Origin: Colius striatus
Lineage: Eukaryota > Chordata > Aves > Coliiformes > Coliidae
DNA: 64,000 nucleotides
Direction: 5' to 3'
Assembly: GCF_028858725.1 (NCBI RefSeq)
Contig: NC_084763.1
Location: forward strand, 58,055,152 to 58,119,151
Below the pieces are notes generated by a model that saw nothing but the letters and a program-made list of their open reading frames with translations, was not told the origin of the DNA and did no database searches. A program made the position numbers and the translations under genes. Below, piece after piece: positions 57,036 through 64,000 of this stretch; within the stretch, counting starts at the first letter, position 1, and every line of letters starts with the position of its first letter.

Positions 57036-58422
57036 ATGCTGAGCTCCTGGGCGCTGGTGCTGGCGGTGCTGGGGGGGGCCTGTGCCCTCCCCGCCCCCGC
57101 TCCCCTCCCCTACACCCAGGCTCTGACTCAAGCCATCGACTCCTACAACCAACGCCCCGACGTGCAGAACGTCTTCAGGCTGCTCAGCGCCGAGCCCGAG
57201 CCCGCCCCGGTGAGTGCCACCCCACTCCTGAGCTCCCCACACCCACTCGTGTTCCCCTCCACATACTTATGACCCCACTCGTGACCCCGCAGGGTGTCGA
57301 GCTGAGCACCCTGAAAGCCCTCAACTTCAGCATGATGGAGACAGAATGTGTCCCCGGCGACCACCTGAACCCCGACGACTGCGACTTCAAGGAGAATGGG
57401 GTGAGGATGAAGAGGAGGAGAGATGGAGATGAGGATGGGGTGGGGGCAGGACACACTGAGGGGGTCTTGGGTGTCCTCACTGGGGTCTCCTGTCCCCTCC
57501 AGGTCATCAAGGAGTGCTCAGGGCCGGTGAAACTCCTGCAGAGCTCCCCTGAGATCGACCTGAGCTGCACCGACGCCTCCTCCAACGTGAGTGGGGGGTC
57601 CAGGGAGGGCAGCACCTGCTGATGGGGGCAGCCAGTGGGTGGGGAGTTGGTGTCCTTCCTCCTGACCCATATCTTGGGGTTTCCTGTGCCCCAAAACAAC
57701 ACCCTGATGTCTCTGTCCCACCATGAGGGTTCCAGTGGGGGAGGATGGGATGGGATGGGATGGGATGGGATGGGATGGGATGGGATGGGATGGGATGGGA
57801 TGGGATGGGATGGGATGGGATGGGATGGGATGGAGGGGTCCTGGGGCACTCACAGGGAGCTGGATGCCACAGATGTAGGGTCCTGGGTGTGAGGTCACAA
57901 GTCCTGTGTGAAAAGTCCCAACTGGAGTCCCCAGTACAGACTCCTGGGCATGAGGTGGGATGGTCCTGGGAGCAGGGACCTGGATGGGGAGTCCCAGGTG
58001 TGGTTCTTAGGTGCAGGGTGCTGTGTGTCCCAGGGGGGTCCCCAGTGCTGGCTCCTGGGTGTGGGGTGCTGGGTGTAGGCTGCCAGATGCCACTTGCAGG
58101 GCACTGGGTGTGAATTCCCAGGTGTGGGGTCCCTGGGTGGGCTCCTGGGTGCACTCCCAGCTGCAGGCACCTGGATGGGGTCCTGGGTGCAGGGTGCTAG
58201 GTCCCAGCTGGGGGGGTGCTGGGTCCCACACGTGTCCTGAGTGCAGAGTCCAGGGTGTGTGGGGTTCCTGACCCCGGCAGCAGCAGCAGTGACCCCCGTG
58301 TCCCCCCACAGCCGGTGCTGGTGCAACGCGGCCGCTTCGGGCGCTTCCTGCGCCGCATCCGGCGCATCCGGCCCTCCATCAGCTGGAGCGTCCACGCTCG
58401 GGGCAAAGTGCGGTTGGGCTGA
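57036..58422 (+). CDS. CATH2: Cathelicidin-2 orthologue (antimicrobial peptide precursor)
   Basis: Secreted precursor stored in heterophil granules (known for chicken CATH2); elastase releases a cationic peptide that kills bacteria and modulates inflammation. Exons: 57036-57209, 57293-57400, 57503-57586, 58312-58422, all phase 0, GT-AG; 158 aa. Signal peptide MLSSWALVLAVLGGACA (chicken MLSCWVLLLALLGGVCA), cathelin domain with DSYNQRPDVQNVFRLLSAEP and cysteines at 77, 88, 99 and 116. The last exon encodes VLVQRGRFGRFLRRIRRIRP, aligning with chicken VLVQRGRFGRFLRKIRRFRP; the end (SISWSVHARGKVRLG) differs from chicken (KVTITIQGSARFG). ATG chosen because it follows a TATA box and opens the signal peptide. 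AATAAA follows 4 bases after the stop. Confidence 0.95.
57745..57834. repeat. (GGGAT)n simple repeat in CATH2 intron 3
   Basis: About 17 uninterrupted copies of the pentamer GATGG. Non-coding; it lies in the last CATH2 intron and makes short spurious frames. Confidence 0.95.
57880..58265. repeat. Degenerate GGGTCCTGGGTGCAGG-type repeat in CATH2 intron 3
   Basis: Short words such as GTCCTGGGTG, GGGTGCTGGGTG and CTCCTGGGTG recur throughout at irregular spacing, making most of the last intron low in complexity. Confidence 0.65.
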
Positions 58423-58425
58423 GCC

Positions 58426-58431
58426 AATAAA
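58426..58431 (+). terminator. CATH2: CATH2 poly(A) signal
   Basis: AATAAA four bases beyond the TGA stop, giving a very short 3' untranslated region. Confidence 0.85.
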
Positions 58432-59026
58432 AGGAGCTTTGTGGCCACTGCACCTCTGTCATCAGCCCCTTTTGTCCCCCGAAGCGGTGGCAGCAGGGGG
58501 GTGGCAGTGGGGGGGGGGGAGGTGCAGCTCCCGAGGGATCCCCCACGACGTGCCTCGGCTGTGCCATCACTGGGGCAGGAGAAGGGGGTGCAGGGGGAGC
58601 CCCACATCCCAAAAGTGGGTGTCCCAGGGTCGTGGTTGCAGCCCCAGCTCCCCGTGGGACCCTGGGGATGTGCCTCCCTGTCCCCTCCACCCCCACATGG
58701 GCCAGTGAACCGAGGGACTTGTGCCCACGGGATCCGCGGTTGGCACAGGCTCCCGGGAGAGCCCCTGGCCCCTGGGGTGTTTCGGCGTGCAGTGGGGCAC
58801 CCAGTCCCGGGGGTGGGTGTCAGGATGAGGCTCCAGGGAGCTGGCAGTGCCCATGAGGAGTTGACCCCACTGCACCCACCCCAGGACCCTTCCTCAGCAT
58901 CAGTCCCCATCCCATTCCCCGTGTCCCAGCAGGGTAACGGCAGCAGCAAAGGGCACAGCAGCAGCTTTGTTTGGGGAGGGGGGTGTTGGGGCAGGTCCCT
59001 GAGATTCTGGCTCCTCCTGGGGAGTC

Positions 59027-59600
59027 TCATTTCCTCTTGGTGGCCTTGAAGAGGTCGATGCTGGTGGCCACTCTCTTGATGGCCACAGTGAGCAGCAGCC
59101 AAAAGCATGTGGCCCGGGTGGGGAGTGGGGAGTGGAGATGTCACAGGGGGGACACCATGGGGACCCCCCTGACTCCCTCCACCAGGCCCTGAGGCTGCAC
59201 CCCACTGTGTGTGTGTGTCCCCTGGGACCCCCCAATTCATGTCCATGCTGGTGGTGTGGGCACAGAGCAGTCTTCAACTGCTCCAGGGGATGACTGTCCC
59301 CAGGTAGGGACCCCCCCATGAGCCCTCCCAAGGCTCTCACCCCATCCTGCTTGAACTCAGAGGTGTTGGGGCATCACAGCTCCACGATGCTGAAGCTGAG
59401 GCACTGCAGGGAGCTGAGCTCGATGGGATGGGGACAGGAGAGCTGCCACCCACCACTGGACGCCTGGATCCGACGAGAGAATCCCCCCACATCCTCCCCC
59501 CCAAACCCCAACGCAGGGGTTCTGCTGTCGCCATGGGGACCAGGGGATGTCCCCAAGCAGCGGCACTCCCCGGGGCGGGCTCGGGGTCCCCTTTAACCCC
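59027..59600 (-). pseudogene. Broken cathelicidin (CATH1/CATH3-like), inverted
   Basis: Remnant of a third cathelicidin on the minus strand. The last exon (59027-59104) still reads FWLLLTVAIK..VATSIDLFKATKRK and stop, aligning residue for residue with the chicken CATH3 peptide FWPLVPVAIN..VAAGINLYKAIRRK. The second exon (59341-59424) keeps IELSSLQCLSFSIVE and SEFKQDG before a donor, matching cathelin LSSLHNLNFTIME and CEFKEDG, but has a premature stop, a shortened cysteine loop and no clear acceptor. Most of the first exon, including the signal peptide, is gone: a TATA-like TTAAAGGGGAC (59588-59600) is followed at once by the exon-1 tail and its donor region. The third exon is not clearly recognisable and the last exon lacks an acceptor. 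It lies tail to tail with CATH2. Confidence 0.8.
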
Positions 59601-59820
59601 CTCTGCGAAGCTGCAGGTCCTGCCCCGGGGCTCGGTTCGTCCCGTCCCCGCCCAGAGCGGCTGGCGCGCGGGGTGCTGGTTATTTGTGGGGGGACACACG
59701 CAGGACGGGGGATCCTGAGCGCGTCCCGTGTGCGACGGGTGGCACGTCTGGCCCCCCTCGGCGACACGGCGCCGCTCACGGGTTGTCCCCGGCCCTGGGA
59801 GCCGCTTCGCTGGGCAGATC
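59601..59820 (-). other. Duplicated cathelicidin 5' flank
   Basis: On the minus strand this segment resembles the plus-strand flank of CATH2 at about 56770-56990: both contain CCAGA(T/C)GTGCCACC, GGGAC(A/G)CGCTCAGGA and CGAGCCCCGGGGC(G/A)GGA in the same order. It marks the broken gene as an inverted duplicate of a CATH2-type unit. Confidence 0.75.
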
Positions 59821-59929
59821 GGGAGGTACCGGGAGCCCTCGGGACCCGCCCCCGCCCCGTGGTGGGATGCGGAGAGGGGCCGGGGCAGCGCGGGGAGCCG
59901 CGGGTGGCACTGGCAGCCTTTCGGGGATG

Positions 59930-59935
59930 TTTATT
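59930..59935 (-). terminator. Poly(A) signal of the CATHB1-like gene
   Basis: AATAAA on the minus strand, about 85 bases beyond the stop codon at 60020. Confidence 0.8.
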
Positions 59936-60019
59936 GCAAGCAGAGCGCCCGGGCGGGGGGCGGAGGGGTGCGGGGGGCGGCGGGGACACGGGGACACACA
60001 CGCGCGCGGTGTCACCCGC

Positions 60020-60905
60020 TCAGGGGCTGGGCTGTTGGAGCGGGAGCCTGTCGCGGATCCAGATCTTGCCGCACTGGATGAAGCTGCGGAAACGCTCCCT
60101 GATGCTGCTGATGATGCTGCTCAGTCGCGACGTCCCGGTGCGGCCGAACTGCGGGGGGGAAGGAGCGGGGTCGGTCCTCGGGGACACCTGGGTGACAACC
60201 CCGTCACCTGCCCGCTCCATCCCCCGGCAGCCGGGGCGGCAAAGCCGGGGCTCTTCTTTGGGCTCTTTCTTACCGCGATGGGCACGTTGTCGCAGGAGAG
60301 CTGCACCGTGGGCTGCTGCTGCTCCAGGAACGCCCATCCCCGGCACCATCTCACCGCCTGCGGGGAAGCCGAGCGGGACACGGGGAAGACGAGGGCGGCG
60401 GCACCCCGACCCCTCCTCCCCCCGTGCCTCAGTTTCCCCTTGGCCAGCCCGCGGCCCCTTCCCCGGCCGTGCCTCACCCTGAGCCAGCCGCTCTTGCAGG
60501 CGGCGGTGAGCGGCCCCGGCGCCCGGCACGACGTCTCCTCCACGGTGAAGCTCAGCTCCAGCCGCCGCCGCAGGTCCCCGGGCTGCCAGGGGGCACGGGA
60601 CGGGTCACGGACCCGCGGTGCCCCCGTCCCCGGCGCCCCCCGATCGCAGCACTCACCCAGCCGGGCCGGGGCAGGGCGTCCCGGAGCCGCAGGACGTAGG
60701 GGCTGGCGGCCCTGAGGTTGAGCAGCTCCACGGCCGCCGCCACCGCCTCCTCGTAGCCGACGGCCCGGAGCCCCGGCGGCACGGAGCCCGGCGGCCCCGG
60801 CGGGGACCCCTCCGGCCCCGGCGTGGACTCCTTGGGCCCCGGCGTGGTGGCCCTGGCCAGCGCCAGCGCCAGCAGCAGCGGCGGCAGCGCTCTCCACGGC
60901 TCCAT
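60020..60905 (-). CDS. CATHB1: Cathelicidin-B1-like precursor
   Basis: Secreted cathelicidin precursor. Exons on the minus strand: 60657-60905, 60478-60582, 60274-60357, 60020-60148, all GT-AG and phase 0; 188 aa. Signal peptide MEPWRALPPLLLALALARA, a Pro/Gly/Glu-rich spacer (TPGPKESTPGPEGSPPGPPG), then a cathelin domain (YEEAVAAAVELLNLRAASPY) with cysteines at 102, 112, 123 and 140. The last exon encodes IISSIRERFRSFIQCGKIWI then RDRLPLQQPSP, a likely amphipathic helix rich in arginine. The Pro-rich spacer before the cathelin domain and the WIR motif recall chicken CATHB1, made in bursal epithelium, but the peptide itself is diverged; the symbol is therefore provisional. The mature peptide has one cysteine (172). 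A TATA-like CCATAAAGG lies about 35 bases before the ATG. Confidence 0.85.
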
Positions 60906-60937
60906 CCTGCCCTCCACCACCCGCCCGGCGCCGACCC

Positions 60938-60947
60938 CCTTTATGGG
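60938..60947 (-). promoter_or_regulatory. TATA box of the CATHB1-like gene
   Basis: CCATAAAGGGGGTC on the minus strand about 35 bases before the ATG, in the same spacing as the CATH2 box (GATAAAAGGGGAC). Confidence 0.65.
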
Positions 60948-61188
60948 ACCCGCTGGTGAGGCGGCGGCACCCGCGGGTGTTCCCTCGGGGACACTCCCCC
61001 CTGTGCCAGCCTGCTGGGGAATTCCCGGGGGGACTAATCCGGGAGCCAAGTCCCTCCCCCTTCGGTCCTCGGGCCAGAGGAGCTGTGGCAGAGGTGACAG
61101 CAGGTCACAGCGAGGCCATGGAGGCTGCTGGACCCAGCAAGGTGCACCCTAAAGAGCCAACCCGGGCTCCGTGGGGACGTAGGGTGAC

Positions 61189-61966
61189 CCCACATTGGGT
61201 TTCTCACCCCTGTATTGAGTTCCTCACACCCATGTTGGGTATCTGACTCCAACATTGGGCTTCTCACCCCCACATTGGGTTTCTCCTCACCCCACATTGA
61301 TTTTCCCACCCCCACGTTGGGTTCCTCACCCCCACATTGGGTTCCTCACCCCCACATTGGGTTTCTTACCCCCAACATTGAGTTTCTCACCCCCACGTTG
61401 GGTTCCTCACCCCCACATTGGGTTTCTTACCCCCAACATTGAGTTTCTCACCCCCACGTTGGGTTCCTCACCCCCACATTGGGTTTCTTACCCCCAACAT
61501 TGAGTTTCTCACCCCCACGTTGGGTTCCTCACCCCCACATTGGGTTTCTTACGCCCAACATTGATTTTCCCACCCCCACGTTGGGTTTCTCACCCTCACA
61601 TTGGGTTTCTCCTCACCCCACATTGATTTTCCCACCCCCACGTTGGGTTCCTCACCCCCACATTGGGTTTCTCCTCACCCCACATTGATTTTCCCACCCC
61701 CACGTTGGGTTTCTCACCCCCACATTGGGTTTCTCCTCACCCCACATTGATTTTCTTACCCCTGTGTTGGGTTTCTCAGTCCCTCACATTGATTTTCTCA
61801 CCCCCACGTTGGGTTTCTTGTCCCCATGCTGAGTTTCTAACCCCCATGTTGGGTTTCTTGCCCCCACGTTGGGTTTCTTGCCCCTACATTGGATTTGTCA
61901 GCCCCACATTGGGTGTCTCACCCCTACGTTGGGGTTTTCACCGCCATGGTGGGTTTCTCAACCCCA
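61189..61966. repeat. 20-bp satellite array with 60-bp higher-order unit
   Basis: About 38 head-to-tail copies of CACCCCCACATTGGGTTTCT with small changes. From about 61365 to 61560 the array repeats as trimers (AACATTGAGTTTCT / ACGTTGGGTTCCT / ACATTGGGTTTCT), a 60-base higher-order unit. Frames through it are open but carry no known protein. Confidence 0.95.
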
Positions 61967-62284
61967 TTGTCCCATGGGAGTGGAGGAAGAAGCTGTCCTG
62001 CCCCATGGCTGGGGCTTTCCCAGAGGGGTTTACAGAAGACATCTGTCCCTCATGGCAAACAAAGAGGGTTTGACCAAATGCCAACTTTGGGAGCGGCTGA
62101 CCCTCCATCCAACCCCACCACGTGTGGTGAGAGGAAGCCCAAAGGCACCCAGCAAGCTCAGAGCCTCCATGGAGAACGTTCTCATCGTAAATCAAGTGGG
62201 GATAAGTGTCAGTGTCAGAGCTGGTGGGTGGCACCTGGGAAGTCCCCAGGGACAGGCACCATCAATCACCAACCCTGCAGGGGA

Positions 62285-62660
62285 GAGCCAAGGTGAGGTT
62301 ATCTTTCAGCCCATCCACGTTGGTCCTGAGAAGCTCCAGTGATGGGGGTCCCACCACATCCCTGGGGAGGTTCTTCCAGTGACCAATTGCTCTGGCCATA
62401 CAACCAAAGTTGAGGTGAAACCTCTCCCACTGTGACTTGAACCATCCTGGCAGTCTGGTGTTTTGGTGGGGTCTTCCAAGGAGCCACGTGGAGAAGGAGC
62501 AATGGGTACATCTCCAAGGAGAAGAGACTCAGCTCCTAGACCAGGTTCTCCAGCTCTTTGGCCACCGTCCTGGCCCTCCTTGGGACTCTTTCTAGTCAGA
62601 GTGGGCTTTTATGGAGCCAAAATCCTTCCAGCCCTTGGAAGGGAGCAACTGCCTGAGCAG
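62285..62660 (-). mobile_element. CR1 LINE fragment (antisense, more internal)
   Basis: CACATCCCTGGGGAGGTTCT, then GGTGAAACCTCTCCCACTGT and CCTTGGGACTC: wording of the CR1 3' half upstream of the tail, diverged. Confidence 0.65.
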
Positions 62661-63179
62661 CACCCAGGTCCTGTAAGGTCCCACCAAGGGATGCATCAGG
62701 TGTCCAGAGGAAATGTTTTGCTCCTTTTGTGATTGTTTTTTCCCCTGCAGCTCCCACTCAAGATTTAATGGTGACCAAAACCAGCATCAAGAACTCGGAA
62801 TGTCCTTTCTAAGCATCACATTTAAACCCTGAGCAGACTCATCCCTTGGAAAATCAATATGCAAGCCTGCAAAGCCATTTTTTGGGTCTAAAAAGGGAAA
62901 AAACGGTGACTTTTAATCAGGGTAACCCTCAGGTTCCCACAGATACAGCTGCGTTTCTCAGGCCAGCTCCAACACCCCCAAAACCAAACACAAAGGATGT
63001 GGAATCGTGAGAAACACCGTGCTCGTAAATCAAGACTCTCTTTATTTGAGCATCCCAAGGGTGAGCTGCCCCTCCCCATTCCTCACAACCCACATGTTTA
63101 TCTTTGAGTTGTTCCCACAGCCAGGCCCCCATCTGTTTGGACACTCTGATACAAGAAGGAACCACCGGGGTCAGGAGAG

Positions 63180-63890
63180 GCAGAACATGACCAACTGTGT
63201 GAGGACACAGCTCCAGGGCTGTGTCAGTGCTGGGCTCTGGGAGGCTGCAGCTCCAGGGCTGTGTCAGTGCTGGGCTCTGGGAGGCTGCAGCTCCAGGGCT
63301 GTGTCAGTGCTGGGCTCTGGGAGGCTGCAGCTCCAGGGCTGTGTCAGTGCTGGGCTCTGGGAGGCTGCAGCTCCAGGGCTGTGTCAGTGCTGGGCTCTGG
63401 GAGGCTGCAGCTCCAGGGCTGTGTCAGTGCTGGGCCCCTCACTCCCTGCCACAGGGACACTGAGGGGCTGCAGCGTGGCCAGAGCCCGGCACAGAGCTGG
63501 GGAAGGGGCTGGAGCACAAGGGGCTGGGGAGGGGCTGAGGGAATGGGGGTGTTGAGCCTGGAGGAGCCTGAGGGGAGACAGCAGCACTCTCTGCAGCTCC
63601 CTCACAGGAGGCTGGGGCTGGGGGTCTGTCTGTGCTCCCAAGTGACAGGATGAGAGGAGACAGCCTCAAGTTGCCCCAGGGGAGGTTGAGATTGGAGCTG
63701 GGGAACGATTCCTTCTCCCAAGGGCTGTCCAGCCCTGTCCCAGCTGCCCAGGGCCATGGGGGAGTGCCCATCCCTGGAGGGACCCCAAAGCCTGGAGCTG
63801 TGGGGCTGAGCCCGTGGGTCAGTGGTGGCTGTGGCAGGGTGAATCGAGTGATTTGATTTGATCACCTTCAAGGTCTTTCCACTTATAAGA
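63180..63890 (+). mobile_element. CR1 LINE 3' fragment with internal tandem expansion
   Basis: Sense CR1 from GACACAGCTCCAGGGCTGTG to GGTCAGTGGTGGCTGTGGCA. Its start carries six copies of a 40-base piece that other CR1 copies in this window (31.0, 35.5, 50.8 kb) hold only once. Confidence 0.85.
63207..63436. repeat. 40-bp tandem repeat within CR1
   Basis: Six copies of a 40-base unit containing GAGGCTGCAGCTCCAGGGCT and GTGTCAGTGCTGGGCTCTGG. Copies 1-5 look identical; the last runs into the normal CR1 sequence (GGGCCCCTCACTC). Confidence 0.95.
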
Positions 63891-64000
63891 CCCAAAACAT
63901 CAACAGGATGCCTCGGTGGGCACTTGGCACCCAGCCGGGGTTCACCCACCATCCATCACGGTGTCCCTGGGGAAAGTCAGGGGCCGAGGGTGGTCGGTAG

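Noticed and set aside
55781-57622. 613-codon plus-strand frame including a poly-histidine run
   Set aside because: It ignores clear cathelicidin splice sites; the histidines are the TCA repeat read in another frame.
58197-59246. 349-codon minus-strand frame antisense to the last CATH2 exon
   Set aside because: Low complexity and out of frame with the CATH3-like remnant it overlaps; no continuous protein is supported.
61189-61966. CRISPR-like regularly spaced repeat
   Set aside because: The 20-base units are directly adjacent without unique spacers, in an animal genome; this is a satellite.
62690-63180. Possible further gene between the satellite and the last CR1
   Set aside because: Only short open frames without start context, splice sites or family resemblance; nothing supported.

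Overview
This is a gene-dense stretch of a bird genome. The evidence is the very large number of chicken-repeat-1 (CR1) LINE 3' fragments on both strands, GC-rich promoters, a block of SETD2-KIF9-KLHL18 orthologues in the order and orientation known in amniotes (SETD2 and KIF9 on the minus strand, KLHL18 on the plus strand), and a cathelicidin host-defence cluster directly after KLHL18, as in chicken. The species cannot be named from the sequence.

Layout. 1-4.3 kb: first intron, first coding exon (MGDFYDPEHPTPE) and CpG-island promoter of SETD2, minus strand. 4.9-28.6 kb: KIF9, a kinesin-9 motor, minus strand; I could place 20 coding exons with matching splice phases (about 824 aa) plus a likely non-coding first exon. 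28.55-28.72 kb: a compact bidirectional promoter shared by KIF9 and KLHL18, with an RFX X-box and an inverted pair of ETS sites. 28.7-54.8 kb: KLHL18, plus strand, 10 coding exons (579 aa: BTB, BACK, six kelch repeats). 55.6-60.95 kb: cathelicidin cluster: (i) a divergent cathelin-fold gene whose last exon encodes a Ser/Pro/Arg-rich tail, (ii) a CATH2 orthologue (both plus strand), (iii) a broken, inverted CATH1/3-like copy and (iv) a CATHB1-like gene (both minus strand). 61-64 kb: a 20-bp satellite array and further CR1 sequence.

How the parts relate. KIF9 is a ciliary/flagellar motor, and the X-box fits ciliary transcription control. KLHL18 is a CUL3 ubiquitin-ligase adaptor that shares its promoter with KIF9. 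The cathelicidin genes encode secreted precursors with a cystatin-like cathelin domain, which release a cationic peptide from the last exon. CATH2 and the broken copy face each other tail to tail and share promoter sequence, so they look like an inverted duplication.

Exon boundaries were read by eye from splice consensus, phase continuity and remembered human/chicken protein sequences; no alignment was run. CR1 limits are approximate to about 20-50 bases. No tRNA, rRNA or other structured RNA gene was recognised, and no LTR retrovirus, Polinton or other virus-derived element was recognised.
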